Positions 10,134 to 20,370 of a stretch of 64,000 bases of DNA are shown piece by piece. A model generated the notes under the pieces. The model worked only from the letters and a program-made list of their open reading frames with translations. It was not told the origin of the DNA and searched no databases. Made by a program: the position numbers and the translations under genes. Origin of the DNA: Williamsia maris (lineage in GTDB: Bacteria; Actinomycetota; Actinomycetes; Mycobacteriales; Mycobacteriaceae); contig NZ_JAMTCJ010000004.1 of the NCBI RefSeq assembly GCF_024171815.1, positions 558,001 through 622,000 of the forward strand. Direction: 5' to 3'. Every line of letters begins with the position of its first letter. Positions within the stretch are counted from its first letter, which is position 1.

Positions 10134-11819
10134 TCAGTTGCGGCTCCACCGGTCCATGTTCCAGCCGGTGCCGCTGCGGGCGACACCCGGCACCGCGGCG
10201 GTCATCTCGGCGCTGCCGCCTCGGGTGCGCGGGGTGGCGAACAGCGGGAGCGCGGGCAGCTTGGTCCACAGGGCGTTCTCGACCGACCGCACGAGGTTCA
10301 GCCGCAGCTCCTCGTCATCGCTGACCGCGAGGCGGTTGATCGCCGCCGACACCTGCGGGTCGACGAAGCGGTCGATGTCGGCGGGGTCGCCGGCGACGAA
10401 GGCGTAGCTGTCGCGGGTCGGGTCGAGGGCTCCCGACGCCGCAGTGGACGATCCGGTGGTCAGGACCAGCGCGTCGACACCCGCGTCGAAGGTGGGACGG
10501 GCCTGCGGAACGGCCTGCACCCGTACGCCTGCGGCCGAACACGACTCGGCAATCGCGGCGATCATCGCGGCGCGGCGGGCGTCCGGTTCGACGAACCCGA
10601 TCCGTACGGTGATCTCCCGGCCGAGGGCACCGCGGGCCCGGGGGATGTCGACGCGGGCGAAGTCGGAACCGTACTGCGCGTTGAGTTCGGCCGCGGCGAC
10701 GTCGCCCGGGCCGATCAGGTGCAGATTCCACGGGTCGGCGCCGTACCCGAAATCAGCGGCGAGTCGGTCGCGGGGCACGCAGGCCGCCACCGCCCGGCGG
10801 GTGGCCGGGTCGGCGAACACCCCGGTGGTCGCGAACACGAGCTGGTCCACCGCGGGTCCCGGATCCTGTTGGGTGGCCGGCTGTCCCACGGTCGGTGTCG
10901 TGGTCGAGGTCGACGCTCCGTCGGTGCTCTCGTAGGTACCGGTGGCCACGTCGACGACCTCGGCGTCGTCGTCGGCGAGCACCGACGATCCGGCCGACCC
11001 ACGCGGCCAGACGGTGATCGCCTTCTCCTGCGGCGCCTCACCCCACCAGCGCGGGTTCGCCTCGAGCTGCACCGCGCCGTCCCGGGTGACCGAGGTGAGG
11101 CGGTAGGGCCCCGCGGACGGGAACAGTTTCTCGTCGACCGATCCTGCCTTGAGATCCCACCCGGTGTTCCAGAACCGGGCGATCGCGCCGAGCGGGCCGG
11201 TCGAGCGGGCCCGGATGGGTGAGATGACCGAGCCGACCCCGGCCGCGCGGGCCGCGACGTGCGCCGGCATCAGGGTGCCCGCACCGAACAGTGCGGCCCA
11301 GTCGCGGTACGGGCGATCGGCGGCGAACGTCACCGTGGCCGAACGCTGCCCGTCGGCGCAGTCCACGGTGTCGATGTCGCGGTAACCGGCCGTCGTGGCC
11401 GGCGCGAATCCGGGGAACCGTCCGCTGTTCGCCGCCCACGCGAGCACGAGGTCGTCGCAGTCGAGGGCCGAGCCGTCGGAGAAGGTCGCGGCGGGGTTGA
11501 CGTCATAGCGCACGACCAGCCGATCGGGGTCACCCGGCACGACGGTGGCGGTGCCCACGTCGGGGTCGGCGACGACTCGTCCGTCCGGGCCGAGATAGCT
11601 GAACCCGCCGAGCGTACGGGTGAACGCCATCAGCGCACCGCCGGAGGAGCCGGCCGTGCTCGCGGAGTTGTAGGTGCTCAGGGTCGCGTCGGTGACGTAG
11701 TCGATCCCGTCGGGTTCGGACGCACCTGAACACGAGGTCACTCCGGCGATCACGGCCGCGACGATCGCGATCACCATGACGCCGCGCCGTGCGGGGCGGA
11801 TCCGTGTCGAGGCGCCCAC
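10134..11819 (-). CDS. Extracytoplasmic solute-binding lipoprotein (family 5)
   Basis: 561 residues with a lipoprotein signal: Arg-rich start (RIRPARRG), hydrophobic core and lipobox VTSC followed by Ser/Gly. The rest resembles substrate-binding family 5 (peptide/oligopeptide) proteins of ABC importers, with a disordered Thr/Ser-rich patch in the middle (STSTTTPTVG). No permease or ATPase genes are adjacent, so it may be an orphan receptor. It lies directly behind secF with a 14-bp gap, which mirrors Rv2585c behind secF in M. tuberculosis. GTG start; no good ribosome site seen, so translation may depend on the upstream gene. Confidence 0.82.
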   Translation of the reverse strand: MGASTRIRPARRGVMVIAIVAAVIAGVTSCSGASEPDGIDYVTDATLSTYNSASTAGSSGGALMAFTRTLGGFSYLGPDGRVVADPDVGTATVVPGDPDRLVVRYDVNPAATFSDGSALDCDDLVLAWAANSGRFPGFAPATTAGYRDIDTVDCADGQRSATVTFAADRPYRDWAALFGAGTLMPAHVAARAAGVGSVISPIRARSTGPLGAIARFWNTGWDLKAGSVDEKLFPSAGPYRLTSVTRDGAVQLEANPRWWGEAPQEKAITVWPRGSAGSSVLADDDAEVVDVATGTYESTDGASTSTTTPTVGQPATQQDPGPAVDQLVFATTGVFADPATRRAVAACVPRDRLAADFGYGADPWNLHLIGPGDVAAAELNAQYGSDFARVDIPRARGALGREITVRIGFVEPDARRAAMIAAIAESCSAAGVRVQAVPQARPTFDAGVDALVLTTGSSTAASGALDPTRDSYAFVAGDPADIDRFVDPQVSAAINRLAVSDDEELRLNLVRSVENALWTKLPALPLFATPRTRGGSAEMTAAVPGVARSGTGWNMDRWSRN

Positions 11820-11833
11820 CGATTCGGGGCGGG

Positions 11834-13060
11834 TCAGTTGCTGCGGCGGCGTTTGCCGGACGGACGCACGTCGTCGGCAGTGGACCGCTTGGTGGTGTCC
11901 ACCGCGGCCGACCGACGCGATCCCGAACCCGCGCCGACACCGGCCGGGACCGGTGCGATGTCGGATCCCGAGCGACGGGCCAGCACCTTCGCGGTGTGCT
12001 GCTTGATGTCGGTGCGACGTTCCTTGAGCGTGACCAGCAGCGGCGTGGCGAAGAAGATCGACGAGTACGCACCGACGACGACACCGACGAGCTGGATCAG
12101 ACCGAGGTCCTTGAGCGTTCCGACGCCGAGCAACCAGACGGCGATGATCATCAGCGCGATGATCGGCAGCACCGAGATGATGGTCGTGTTGATCGACCGC
12201 ATCAGTGTCTGGTTGACGGCGAGGTTGGCCTGCTCGCCGTAGGTTCTTCGGGTCGTGTGCAGCACGGCACGGACGTTCTCCTCGACCTTGTCGAAGACGA
12301 CGACGGTGTCGTAGAGCGAGAAGCCCAGGATCGTCAGCAGTCCGATGACGGTGGCCGGGGTGACCTCGAAACCGACCAGCGAGTACACGCCTGCGGTACA
12401 GACGATGTCGAAGATCAGCGACGCCATCGCCGCGACCGACATCTCCTTGTCGAAGCGGACCGCGATGTAGATCAGGACGATCACCAGGAACACGGCCAGC
12501 GCGAGCAGCGCCTTCTCGGTGATCTCACCGCCCCACGTCGAGCTGACGTCGGACGAGTTGATGTCGTTGGGGGTCAGCTCGGGGCCGAACCGTTGCGCCA
12601 GTGCCGCCGTGATCTTCTCCGTCTCGGCCTGGTTGAGCGTCTCGGTGCGGATCTGGACGGTCTTCGACGCACCCGACCCGGCGGTCTGCACCGTCTGCGG
12701 GTCGCTGCCCATCGCCTCGGAGAACGTGTCCTCCACGGCCGAGACCGAGGTCTGGCTGGTCGATTTGAACGAGATCTGGGTGCCGCCCTCGAAGTCGATG
12801 CCGAGGGTGAAGCCACGAACGGCGATGCTGATCAGGCAGATCGCGATGATCGCGGCGCTGACGAGGTACCACATCTTGCGCTTGCCGACGATCTCGAAGG
12901 CGCCGGTGCCGGTGTAGAGCCGCGACAACAGTGAGTGCTTCTGGGCGACGGCGCGGTTGCGGTCCTCGGTGGTCTGGTCGAAGACCGGGGTCTCGTCGCG
13001 GACGGAGCGCCCGGAGTCCTCGCGACCCGAGTCGTCGCGTCCTGAGGTCTCTCTGGCCAT
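11834..13060 (-). CDS. secF: Protein translocase subunit SecF
   Basis: 408 residues. Membrane partner of SecD that uses the proton-motive force to help SecYEG export. The hallmark GIDFEGGTQISF follows the first transmembrane helix, and four to five further helices form the RND-type C-terminal half. An acidic, Arg-rich N-terminal extension (about 50 residues) and a basic C-terminal tail ending SGKRRRSN are typical of actinobacterial SecF. The ATG overlaps the secD stop by one base (TGATG), so the two are coupled. Confidence 0.96.
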   Translation of the reverse strand: MARETSGRDDSGREDSGRSVRDETPVFDQTTEDRNRAVAQKHSLLSRLYTGTGAFEIVGKRKMWYLVSAAIIAICLISIAVRGFTLGIDFEGGTQISFKSTSQTSVSAVEDTFSEAMGSDPQTVQTAGSGASKTVQIRTETLNQAETEKITAALAQRFGPELTPNDINSSDVSSTWGGEITEKALLALAVFLVIVLIYIAVRFDKEMSVAAMASLIFDIVCTAGVYSLVGFEVTPATVIGLLTILGFSLYDTVVVFDKVEENVRAVLHTTRRTYGEQANLAVNQTLMRSINTTIISVLPIIALMIIAVWLLGVGTLKDLGLIQLVGVVVGAYSSIFFATPLLVTLKERRTDIKQHTAKVLARRSGSDIAPVPAGVGAGSGSRRSAAVDTTKRSTADDVRPSGKRRRSN

Positions 13061-14628
13061 CAGACGGTCTCCTTCTGCAACGAGGCCGCGTCGGCGGCCG
13101 CCTGACGGCGTTCCTTGGCCACGTCGGTGACGGCACCGAGGCCGTTGACCGACGGCTTGGACAGGAACGTCGACCGGCTCGCAAGCGCCACCAACGGATG
13201 GGTCACGAGGAACACCACGACGAGGTCGAGGATGGTGGTCAGGCCGAGGGTGAACGCGAAACCACGCACCTCACCGATGGCCAGGAAGTAGATCGCGGCG
13301 GCGGCGATGAAGCTGACCGCGTTGCCCGACCAGACCGTTCTCCGCGCCCGCACCCAGCCTCTGGGCACCGCGGACCGGAAACTTCGGCCCTCACGCATCT
13401 CGTCCTTTATTCGTTCGAAGTAGACGACGAACGAGTCGGCGGTCATGCCGATACCGATGATCAGACCGGCGATGCCGGACAGGTCGAGGGTGAAGCCGAT
13501 GTAGCGGCCGAGCAGCACCATGATCCCGTAGACCATCAGCCCGGCCACGATCAGCGACAGCATCGTGAGGAAACCGAGCATGCGGTAGTACAGCAGCGCG
13601 TAGGCGAGGACGGCGATGAGTCCGATCGCGCCGGCGATCAGGCCGGCCCGCAGTGATGCGAGTCCCAGTGTGGCGGAGACAGTCTCGGCGTCCGACGAGC
13701 TGAACGACAGGGGCAGCGAGCCGTACTTGAGCACGTTCGCGAGGTCCTTGGCGCCGGACTGGTTGAAGTTTCCGCTGATCTCGGTGCTCGGGGTGTTGAT
13801 CGCGCCCTGGATCTGCGGGGCGCTGACGACACGGGAGTCGAGGGTGAACGCGGTCTGCTTGCCGATGTTGGCGCCGGTGTACTGCGGCCAGAAGTCCTTG
13901 GCCCGGTTGCGGAACTCGACGTTGACGATCCACGCGCCACCCTGCGAGCTGGTGGTCGCGCTCGCGTCGGCGATGTCGCGGCCGTCGATGATCTGCGGGC
14001 CGAGCAGGTAGACCTGGGTGCCGTCCTGGCTGCACGCGACGAGGTACTGGGAGGGGTCGTCGTTGCCCTGCAGCGGGTCGGTGGCGCGGGTGCTGCAGTC
14101 GGTCTTGGCCAGCTGCGGGGTCAGTTTCGCGACCGCCGCCTGGTTGGCCGCGGCGTCACCGGCCGGGGCCTGACGCAGTGCCTTCGCCGCGGCAATGGCC
14201 TGCGCGGCGGTCTGATCCGCGGGCGGGGTCACGGGCTGCTGCGGTGCGGCGGCCTGCACGGTCTCGACCGGACGAACGTAGAGACGGGCGGTCTGGCCCA
14301 GAGACCGGGCCTGCCGTCCGTCGGTGCCCGGGACGGTGATCACGAGGTTGTTGCCGTCGGTGATGACCTCGGAACCGCCGACACCGAGGCCGTTGACGCG
14401 CTGCTCGATGATCTGCTTGGCCTTGTCGAGCTGGTCCTTGGCCGGCGCACTCCCGTCCGGTGTGCGCGCGGTGAGCGTCACGCGGGTGCCGCCCTGCAGG
14501 TCGATGCCGAGCTTCGGTTCGGGTTTGCCGCCGCCGGTGAAGAACACCAGCCCGAAGACGATGGCCATCAACAGGAAGAAGATGGTCAACATCCGCACGG
14601 GCGGGATCTCGCGATTGGACGATGCCAC
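13060..14628 (-). CDS. secD: Protein translocase subunit SecD
   Basis: 522 residues. Contains the signature [14 protein letters not shown] after the first helix, a large extracytoplasmic P1 region with an Ala/Gln/Pro-rich stretch, and five C-terminal helices with [19 protein letters not shown], the conserved SecD membrane motif. The start is GTG at 14626-14628 (VASSN...), supported by a GGAG upstream at the expected distance and by the M. tuberculosis homologue, which also begins VASS. Codons upstream of this look non-coding. It precedes secF with a one-base overlap and follows yajC across a region with two strong hairpins. Confidence 0.95.
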   Translation of the reverse strand: MASSNREIPPVRMLTIFFLLMAIVFGLVFFTGGGKPEPKLGIDLQGGTRVTLTARTPDGSAPAKDQLDKAKQIIEQRVNGLGVGGSEVITDGNNLVITVPGTDGRQARSLGQTARLYVRPVETVQAAAPQQPVTPPADQTAAQAIAAAKALRQAPAGDAAANQAAVAKLTPQLAKTDCSTRATDPLQGNDDPSQYLVACSQDGTQVYLLGPQIIDGRDIADASATTSSQGGAWIVNVEFRNRAKDFWPQYTGANIGKQTAFTLDSRVVSAPQIQGAINTPSTEISGNFNQSGAKDLANVLKYGSLPLSFSSSDAETVSATLGLASLRAGLIAGAIGLIAVLAYALLYYRMLGFLTMLSLIVAGLMVYGIMVLLGRYIGFTLDLSGIAGLIIGIGMTADSFVVYFERIKDEMREGRSFRSAVPRGWVRARRTVWSGNAVSFIAAAAIYFLAIGEVRGFAFTLGLTTILDLVVVFLVTHPLVALASRSTFLSKPSVNGLGAVTDVAKERRQAAADAASLQKETV

Positions 14629-14715
14629 GCTGCTTACGTCTCCTCGTATGAACTGGTGTGCCGACCCGGGCTGGATCCACTCACCGACGACGGGTGAAAA
14701 GTCGTCGGCCCGCAC

Positions 14716-14761
14716 GACAGGCTACGTGCCCGGTCTCGCGAACCGGGTACGTAGCCCTGTC
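14716..14761 (-). terminator. Long imperfect hairpin between yajC and secD
   Basis: The segment reads as an inverted repeat: GACAGGCTACGTGCCCGGT against ACCGGGTACGTAGCCCTGTC, about 19 paired positions with a one-base bulge and one mismatch around a CTCGCGA loop. It lies downstream of yajC and upstream of secD in the direction of transcription. No T-run follows. It may end or attenuate the yajC transcript, or be an RNA processing site. Confidence 0.6.
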
Positions 14762-14772
14762 GGACGTGGCGA

Positions 14773-14798
14773 TGGCCGCGACCCGAGGGTCGCGGCCA
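14773..14798 (-). terminator. Perfect 12-bp hairpin right after the yajC stop
   Basis: Arms 14773-14784 (TGGCCGCGACCC) and 14787-14798 are perfect reverse complements with a two-base loop in the DNA (the real loop will open a little wider). It starts five bases beyond the yajC stop at 14804-14806. It fits a terminator or a 3'-end stabiliser for yajC. Confidence 0.65.
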
Positions 14799-14803
14799 CT
14801 GCG

Positions 14804-15211
14804 TCACTTGTCGCTGTCGGCCCTCTTGTCGAGGGTCACCGTGTCGTCGGTGTCGTGATCGATCGACTCGAAGTCGTCGTGGGCCTCGAGCTCGTCGTCG
14901 GCGTCGAGATCGTCGAGACGCTCGGTGGCGGCACCGGGGAACGATGCGGCGAGGTCGTCGGCGTGCACGACCTCACGGACGGCCAGTCGGTTCCAGCGGG
15001 ACACGACGCCGGGCGCCAGCTCCAGGTCGACGACGCCGTCGGCGAGGCCGACGACGGTCGCGTAGGTGCCCGAGGTGGTCTGCACCCGCGCGCCCGGCTG
15101 CAGGGAGTCCTGCATCTCCTGCGCGGCGGTGGCGGCCTTCTTCTGGCGCCGGACGGACAGGAACATGAAGCCGACCAGGAAGATCAGCAGGATCGGGAAC
15201 AGGAATTCCAT
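14804..15211 (-). CDS. yajC: Preprotein translocase subunit YajC
   Basis: 135 residues. One N-terminal transmembrane helix (about residues 4-20), the short RRQKK basic stretch, then the YajC domain (GARVQTTSGTYATVVGL), followed by an acidic Asp/Glu-rich tail common in actinobacteria. It associates with SecDF in the membrane. It is the first gene of the yajC-secD-secF run on the minus strand. ATG start; a GAGGA lies about 12 bases upstream, a rather wide spacing. Confidence 0.92.
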   Translation of the reverse strand: MEFLFPILLIFLVGFMFLSVRRQKKAATAAQEMQDSLQPGARVQTTSGTYATVVGLADGVVDLELAPGVVSRWNRLAVREVVHADDLAASFPGAATERLDDLDADDELEAHDDFESIDHDTDDTVTLDKRADSDK

Positions 15212-15365
15212 GGTGTCGTTCAGTCCTCGTCAGGGTTGTCTGGGGAAAAGCGGTCGTCTCGGGTGGTGCATCGAAGAACGCGACATGGGTCACGCTGATG
15301 TACCAGTGTGCCACCTTCTCCCGGCACGTCCAGAATCCGCGGCATGACCTCGCACGATGACGGTT

Positions 15366-16478
15366 CTACAGGTCCGGGCCGAACAGGGTGTCGTCGTCGC
15401 GCACCCGAACGCCGAACGACGCGTTGAGGGCACCGGCGGGCGGGGTGAGATCCAGGTGGTGCCATGCGGCCGCGGTCGCGATCCGGCCGCGCGGGGTGCG
15501 TGCGATCATCCCGGCCCGCACCAGGAACGGCTCGCAGACCTCCTCGACGGTCGCAGGCTCCTCGCCGACCGCCACCGCGATCGTCGAGACCCCGACCGGT
15601 CCCCCGCCGAAACCTTTCACCAACGCGTTGAGGACCGCGCGGTCGAGGCGGTCGAAACCCAGTTCGTCGACGTCGTAGACCCGGAGAGCGGCCCGCGCGA
15701 CGTCGAGGGTGACCACGCCGTCCCCGCGCACCTCGGCGTAGTCGCGCACTCGACGCAGGAGTCGGTTGGCGATACGCGGTGTGCCGCGGGACCGTCCGGC
15801 TATCTCGGCGCCCGCTTCGCGGTTCATGGTGATGCCGAGAATCCCGGCGGACCGGGTGATCACCTGCAGAAGCTCGGATGCCTCGTAGAACTCCATGTGC
15901 GCGGTGAAACCGAACCGGTCGCGCAGCGGTCCGGTGAGTGATCCTGAACGTGTGGTCGCCCCGACCAGCGTGAACGGGGCCACGTCCAGCGGGATCGACG
16001 TCGCACCCGGGCCCTTGCCGACCACGACGTCGACGCGGTAGTCCTCCATCGCGAGGTAGAGCATCTCCTCGGCCGGCCGGGCGATCCGGTGGATCTCGTC
16101 GATGAACAGCACGTCGCCCTCGACGAGGTTGGAGAGCATCGCAGCCAGGTCACCGGCGCGTTCGAGAGCGGGACCCGACGTCACGCGGATCGCCGCCCCC
16201 ATCTCCCCGGCGATGATCATCGCCAGCGAGGTCTTGCCGAGTCCGGGCGGGCCGGACAGCAGGATGTGGTCCGGCGTGCCACCGCGACCGCGGGCGCCGG
16301 CGAGGACGAGTTCGAGTTGCTCGCACACCCGTGGTTGTCCGATGAAGTCGCCCAGGCTCCGTGGCCGCAGATTGGTGTCGAAGTCGCCGTCACCGGTCAC
16401 CGAGAACGGGCTCATGTCGCGGTCGTCGGGCTCACCGAACGCGTCGGTGCCGGGGTACGGCTCTGCTCCGTCGGTCAT
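15366..16478 (-). CDS. ruvB: Holliday junction DNA helicase RuvB
   Basis: 370 residues. AAA+ motor that drives branch migration with RuvA. Walker [10 protein letters not shown] lies near residues 75-83, Walker B FIDEIHR near 123, the arginine-finger/sensor region at LRDRFGF, and the winged-helix C-terminal domain contains [18 protein letters not shown]. About 25 extra residues precede the conserved core. The ATG (16476-16478) overlaps the ruvA stop (16475-16477) as ATGA, so translation is coupled in the ruvC-ruvA-ruvB order. Confidence 0.97.
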   Translation of the reverse strand: MTDGAEPYPGTDAFGEPDDRDMSPFSVTGDGDFDTNLRPRSLGDFIGQPRVCEQLELVLAGARGRGGTPDHILLSGPPGLGKTSLAMIIAGEMGAAIRVTSGPALERAGDLAAMLSNLVEGDVLFIDEIHRIARPAEEMLYLAMEDYRVDVVVGKGPGATSIPLDVAPFTLVGATTRSGSLTGPLRDRFGFTAHMEFYEASELLQVITRSAGILGITMNREAGAEIAGRSRGTPRIANRLLRRVRDYAEVRGDGVVTLDVARAALRVYDVDELGFDRLDRAVLNALVKGFGGGPVGVSTIAVAVGEEPATVEEVCEPFLVRAGMIARTPRGRIATAAAWHHLDLTPPAGALNASFGVRVRDDDTLFGPDL

Positions 16479-17077
16479 CGCGTGCCCTTCCCGAGCAGGG
16501 CGAGGCTCGCGCGCAGCGCCTTCGCCGAGTCCGCGTCCGGTTCGTCGGCGAGGACGCTCGCCACCGCCCGCTCGGCCGCAGGCAGGGGAAATCCGAGACC
16601 GGTGAGCGCTTCGACGACCTGGTCGTTGACACCCATCGGGACGCCGGCGCCCCCGAGGGACCGCGGTCCGGCACTGGGGCGGTCGACCTTGTCGCGCAAC
16701 TCGACCGTGAGTCGCTCGGCGACCCGTTTGCCGATGCCCGGGACCGTGCACAGCGCCTTGATGTCGGAGTCGGCCAGCGCCATCCGCAGGGAGTCGGGCT
16801 CGAGGACGGCGAGGGTGGCCATCGCCAACCGCGGGCCGACGCCGGTCACCGTCTGCAGCAGCGCGAACAGCTCCCGCGCGTCGGGCTCGGTGAACCCGTA
16901 CAGGGTCATCGAGTCCTCGCGGACGATCATCGTCGTGAGCAGCGTCATCTCCGAGCCGCGTGAGACCGCGCCCAGGGTCGACGGGGTCGCCAGTACGCGG
17001 TAGCCGACGCCTGCGCACTCGATCACCAGGTGGTCGAGTGCGATGTGCAGCACCGGGCCGCGCAACGACGCGATCAT
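16475..17077 (-). CDS. ruvA: Holliday junction DNA helicase subunit RuvA
   Basis: 200 residues. Tetrameric junction-binding protein. N-terminal OB-fold ([12 protein letters not shown]...), two helix-hairpin-helix elements (VTGVGPRLA and [12 protein letters not shown]) and a C-terminal domain that contacts RuvB. Its ATG (17075-17077) overlaps the ruvC stop as ATGA, and its own stop overlaps ruvB. Confidence 0.97.
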   Translation of the reverse strand: MIASLRGPVLHIALDHLVIECAGVGYRVLATPSTLGAVSRGSEMTLLTTMIVREDSMTLYGFTEPDARELFALLQTVTGVGPRLAMATLAVLEPDSLRMALADSDIKALCTVPGIGKRVAERLTVELRDKVDRPSAGPRSLGGAGVPMGVNDQVVEALTGLGFPLPAAERAVASVLADEPDADSAKALRASLALLGKGTR

Positions 17078-17655
17078 CGACGCACCCGGGCCCGGACGGG
17101 CGTGCCCGCGGCCTTGACCGCGGCGAGCCGCGACGCGGTGATCGCGGCGGCCCGGGCCTCGGCCTGCGCGAGGCGTTCGGCGGCGGGACCGCGCCAGCAG
17201 TGACAGATGGCCAATGCCAGCGCGTCGGCCGCGTCGGCGGGTTTGGGCTTCTCCTGCATCCCGAGGATGCGGGTGATCATGGTCGTCACCTGCGCTTTGT
17301 CCGCGCGTCCGCTGCCGGTCACCGCGGCCTTCACCTCACTGGGGGTGTGAAAGCGGACGGGCACGCCCCGCTGCGCCGCGGCGAGTGCGATCACGCCGGC
17401 GGCCTGGGCGGTGCCCATCGCGGTGCTCACCTGGTTCTGCGCGAAGACCCGCTCCACGGCGACGACGTCGGGGTGGTGGGTGTCGAGCCAGTGCACGGCG
17501 GCGGTGTGGATGGCCAGGAGCCGTTCGGCGAGGTCCATGTCGGCGGGGGTCCGCACCACGTCCACGTCGAGCGCCGTCACCGACCGCCCGGAACCGGACT
17601 CGACCAGCGCGATACCGCACCTGGTCAGACCCGGGTCGACACCCATGACACGCAC
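17074..17655 (-). CDS. ruvC: Crossover junction endonuclease RuvC
   Basis: 193 residues. Resolves Holliday junctions. The RNase H-like acidic residues appear as [10 protein letters not shown] (first Asp), VAVERVF (Glu) and the C-terminal [12 protein letters not shown] (two Asp). The start is GTG at 17653-17655 with GGAGG five bases upstream at 17661-17665; longer in-frame extensions have no family similarity. First gene of the ruvCAB operon. Confidence 0.96.
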   Translation of the reverse strand: MRVMGVDPGLTRCGIALVESGSGRSVTALDVDVVRTPADMDLAERLLAIHTAAVHWLDTHHPDVVAVERVFAQNQVSTAMGTAQAAGVIALAAAQRGVPVRFHTPSEVKAAVTGSGRADKAQVTTMITRILGMQEKPKPADAADALALAICHCWRGPAAERLAQAEARAAAITASRLAAVKAAGTPVRARVRR

Positions 17656-17745
17656 ATGTACCTCCGAGCAGAAGCGAACAGTTGTTCGAGAGTCTAGCGG
17701 GGTCCGTGACGGCCGCACGGCAGCAACACGGGACAATCGACACCG

Positions 17746-18360
17746 ATGCCGACGTACCGACCGACCACTCCCGCCGACCTCGTGCAGGCGTGTGTCACGG
17801 CGTTCGCCGAACGCAGCGGCCCGGTCGTCGGGGCGATCGACGGCGCGGACGCGGCACACCCCGACCGACTCGCCGACGATGTCGCGGCGGCGTTGCGCGC
17901 ATCCGGGCGTCCGGCCGCGGTCGTCCGCGTCGTCGACTACATCCGCCCCGCCTCGGTGCGGATGGAGTTCGGCCGCACCGACACCGAGAGCTACCGGACG
18001 CTGTGGTTCGACTACGACGCCCTCGACCGCGAGGTGATCACCGCGGTCCGGGGCTCGGGCGTGTGGCTCCCCCGACTCTGGGACGAACGCACCGATCGCT
18101 CCCCTCGCGATCGACCGATGACGGCCGGACCCGATCAGGTGGTGATCGTCGCGGGCCCGATGCTGCTGGGGCGCGGGTTGGCCCTCTCCCCGACCGTCCG
18201 ACTGACGATGAGTGCGGCAGCGCTACGACGGACCACACCGTCGGACGACGAGTGGACTGTCGAGGCGGTCATCGAGCACGAGCGCTCCGTGCACGACGAG
18301 GCCGACCTGACCGTGCGCTACGAGCACGCCGACCGGCCGGCCATCAGGACCGAGGTCTGA
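17746..18360 (+). CDS. Uridine-kinase-like protein with a degenerate P-loop
   Basis: 204 residues. The layout resembles actinobacterial uridine kinase-like proteins: a strand and loop [12 protein letters not shown] where a Walker A would sit, then [30 protein letters not shown] and [13 protein letters not shown] in order. The usual GxxxxGK(S/T) is missing: there is no Gly-Lys-Thr in the loop, so ATP binding by the classical mode is doubtful. It is divergent from ruvC and sits before a VOC protein. Function unknown; the family call is from memory of similar proteins and is moderate. Confidence 0.6.
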   Translation: MPTYRPTTPADLVQACVTAFAERSGPVVGAIDGADAAHPDRLADDVAAALRASGRPAAVVRVVDYIRPASVRMEFGRTDTESYRTLWFDYDALDREVITAVRGSGVWLPRLWDERTDRSPRDRPMTAGPDQVVIVAGPMLLGRGLALSPTVRLTMSAAALRRTTPSDDEWTVEAVIEHERSVHDEADLTVRYEHADRPAIRTEV

Positions 18361-18371
18361 CCCACGACCCG

Positions 18372-18377
18372 TACGGT
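18372..18377 (+). promoter_or_regulatory. -10 element (TACGGT) for a leaderless VOC gene
   Basis: TACGGT fits TANNNT and ends six bases before the GTG at 18384, the geometry expected when transcription begins at the start codon. There is no ribosome site in this gap, which decides the start. Confidence 0.6.
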
Positions 18378-18383
18378 CGGTGC

Positions 18384-18779
18384 GTGACCCACGCATCCGT
18401 CCCCACCGCCCACCTCGCGCTGGGCGCCGTCAACATGACCGCCGAACGTCCCGCCGACCTCGCGGCTTTCTGGGCACAGGTCATCGGGGGACGCGTCGCC
18501 GGCACCGCGGGTGAGAGCGTTTTCGTCGCCGCCGGTGACGGCGGTTTCGCCATGTTCTTCCGGCCACGGACTCATCCGCGACCCGCCGACCAGGACACTC
18601 ATCTCGACCTCACCGCCGTATGGGGCACGCGCGGGTCCGAGGTGGACAGACTCGTCGCACTCGGCGCCACCCATCGGTGGGACGTACTCGACGAGGTGCC
18701 CTGGGTGCAGTGGTCGACGCTCGCCGACCCGGAGGGCAATTTGTTCTGCGTCGCCGAGCACCCACCCGTCGACGACTGA
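18384..18779 (+). CDS. VOC superfamily (glyoxalase/bleomycin resistance fold) protein
   Basis: 131 residues, a single glyoxalase_6-like VOC unit: LGAVNMTAERPADLAAFWAQVIGG at the N-terminus, HLDLTA in the middle and WSTLADPEGNLFCVAEHP at the C-terminus, the last being the classic VOC ending with a potential metal ligand Glu. Many such proteins are uncharacterised dioxygenase or resistance-like enzymes; none can be assigned here. The GTG start is supported by a -10 element placed for a leaderless transcript. Converges with yebC. Confidence 0.8.
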   Translation: MTHASVPTAHLALGAVNMTAERPADLAAFWAQVIGGRVAGTAGESVFVAAGDGGFAMFFRPRTHPRPADQDTHLDLTAVWGTRGSEVDRLVALGATHRWDVLDEVPWVQWSTLADPEGNLFCVAEHPPVDD

Positions 18780-18808
18780 CTCCTACGGGCGTCAGCGAGG
18801 CAGGTGGG

Positions 18809-19564
18809 TCAGTCCTCGTCGAGTTCCGCGAGTACGTCGTCGCTGATGTCGACGTTGCTGTAGACGTTCTGCACGTCGTCGGAGTCCTCGAGGGCATCGA
18901 TCAGCTTGAACACCTTGCGGGCGCCGTCGGCGTCCACCGGCACCTCGACCGACGCACGGAAGCTGGCCTCGGCCGAGTCGTAGTCGATGCCCGAGCTCTG
19001 CAGGGCGGAGCGGACCGCGACGAGATCGGTCGGCTCGCTGATGATCTCGAAGGAGTCGCCGAGGTCGGTGATCTCCTCGGCACCGGCCTCGAGGACCGCG
19101 TCGAGCACGTCGTCCTCGGACTGGTCGGACTTCTCCAACGTCACCACGCCCTTGCGGGTGAACAGATAGGCCACCGACCCGGGGTCGGCCATGTTGCCGC
19201 CGTTACGGGTCATCGCGGTGCGGACCTCGCCGGCGGCGCGGTTGCGGTTGTCGGTCAGACACTCGATGAGCAGTGCGACACCGTTGGGGCCGTACCCCTC
19301 GTAGGTGATGTTCTGCCAGTCGGCGCCGCCGGCCTCTTCGCCACCGCCGCGCTTGCGGGCGCGTTCGATGTTCTCGTTGGGCACCGAGGACTTCTTGGCC
19401 TTCTGGATCGCGTCGAACAGGGTCGGGTTGCCGACGGGGTCGCCGCCGCCGGTCCGCGCGGCGACCTCGATGTTCTTCACCAGCTTCGCGAACATCTTGC
19501 TGCGCTTGGCGTCCACCACCGCCTTCTTGTGCTTGGTGGTGGCCCACTTGGAATGGCCGCTCAT
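18809..19564 (-). CDS. YebC/PmpR family protein
   Basis: 251 residues, typical length. It begins [14 protein letters not shown] and continues with the conserved KNIEVAAR and [12 protein letters not shown] regions, all family hallmarks. Members were named as transcriptional regulators; more recent work links some of them to translation elongation. In actinobacteria the gene usually lies near ruvC and pdxT, as here. AAAGGGG upstream of the ATG serves as ribosome site. A 193-bp gap separates it from pdxT, so it may have its own promoter. Confidence 0.95.
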   Translation of the reverse strand: MSGHSKWATTKHKKAVVDAKRSKMFAKLVKNIEVAARTGGGDPVGNPTLFDAIQKAKKSSVPNENIERARKRGGGEEAGGADWQNITYEGYGPNGVALLIECLTDNRNRAAGEVRTAMTRNGGNMADPGSVAYLFTRKGVVTLEKSDQSEDDVLDAVLEAGAEEITDLGDSFEIISEPTDLVAVRSALQSSGIDYDSAEASFRASVEVPVDADGARKVFKLIDALEDSDDVQNVYSNVDISDDVLAELDED

Positions 19565-19757
19565 CGCAGGTGCCCCTTTCTCACCCGATCACGCCCACGG
19601 CGTGTCGGGGTTTCTTCGCGTCGTCTCACACCTGTGCGGCCACGCCGCGCCCGTCGTCATCGGGGCGCGCAGCGGCGTCGGTGCCGAAGCGATCCTACCC
19701 GGACACCCCTGCGCCACCACGCATTCACACCCGTCGCCGATCGAGGACCCGCGGTCG

Positions 19758-20360
19758 TCACGCCGACCGGGTGATCATCTCCACGAAGTGGCGGTGGACG
19801 CGCCGGTCGCCGGTCACCTCCGGGTGGAACGAGGTGGCCAACACCTGGCCCTGGCGCACCGCGACCACCCGTCCGGCGGCCGGTCCGTTCGGCACGCGCG
19901 CCAGGATCTCGACGCCCTCGCCGGTCGCCTCCACCCAGGGGGCGCGGATGAAGACCGCCCGCATCGGGCCACCGGAGATCCCGGAGAGCTCGAGATCGGT
20001 CTCGAACGACTGCACCTGTCGCCCGAAGGCGTTGCGCCGCACCGTGATGTCGAGCGCGTCGAGATGATGGGCGTCCGGTCGGGTGTCGAGGACGTCGGAG
20101 GCGAGCAGGATCATCCCTGCGCAGGATCCGTAGGCGGGCAGCCCCTCGGCCAACCGGTCGCGCAGGGGATCGAGCAGGTCGAGCAACTCGAGAAGTCGGC
20201 TCATCGCGGTGGACTCCCCACCGGGGATGATGATGCCGTCGACCGCGGCGAGTTCGGCCGGACGCCGGACCAGGACCCCGCGCGCGCCCACCTCGTCGAG
20301 GGCGGCGATGTGCTCGCGCACGTCACCCTGCAGGGCGAGTACGCCGACGATGGGTTTCAC
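19758..20360 (-). CDS. pdxT: Pyridoxal 5'-phosphate synthase glutaminase subunit PdxT
   Basis: 200 residues, a class I glutamine amidotransferase that supplies ammonia to PdxS for vitamin B6 synthesis. GGESTAM is the family oxyanion motif, the nucleophile is the Cys in [10 protein letters not shown], and the His-Glu pair is in [15 protein letters not shown] near the C-terminus. The start is GTG (20358-20360), ten bases after the tesB stop, so it is probably co-transcribed with tesB. Confidence 0.96.
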   Translation of the reverse strand: MKPIVGVLALQGDVREHIAALDEVGARGVLVRRPAELAAVDGIIIPGGESTAMSRLLELLDLLDPLRDRLAEGLPAYGSCAGMILLASDVLDTRPDAHHLDALDITVRRNAFGRQVQSFETDLELSGISGGPMRAVFIRAPWVEATGEGVEILARVPNGPAAGRVVAVRQGQVLATSFHPEVTGDRRVHRHFVEMITRSA

Positions 20361-20370
20361 CGCGTGTCGG

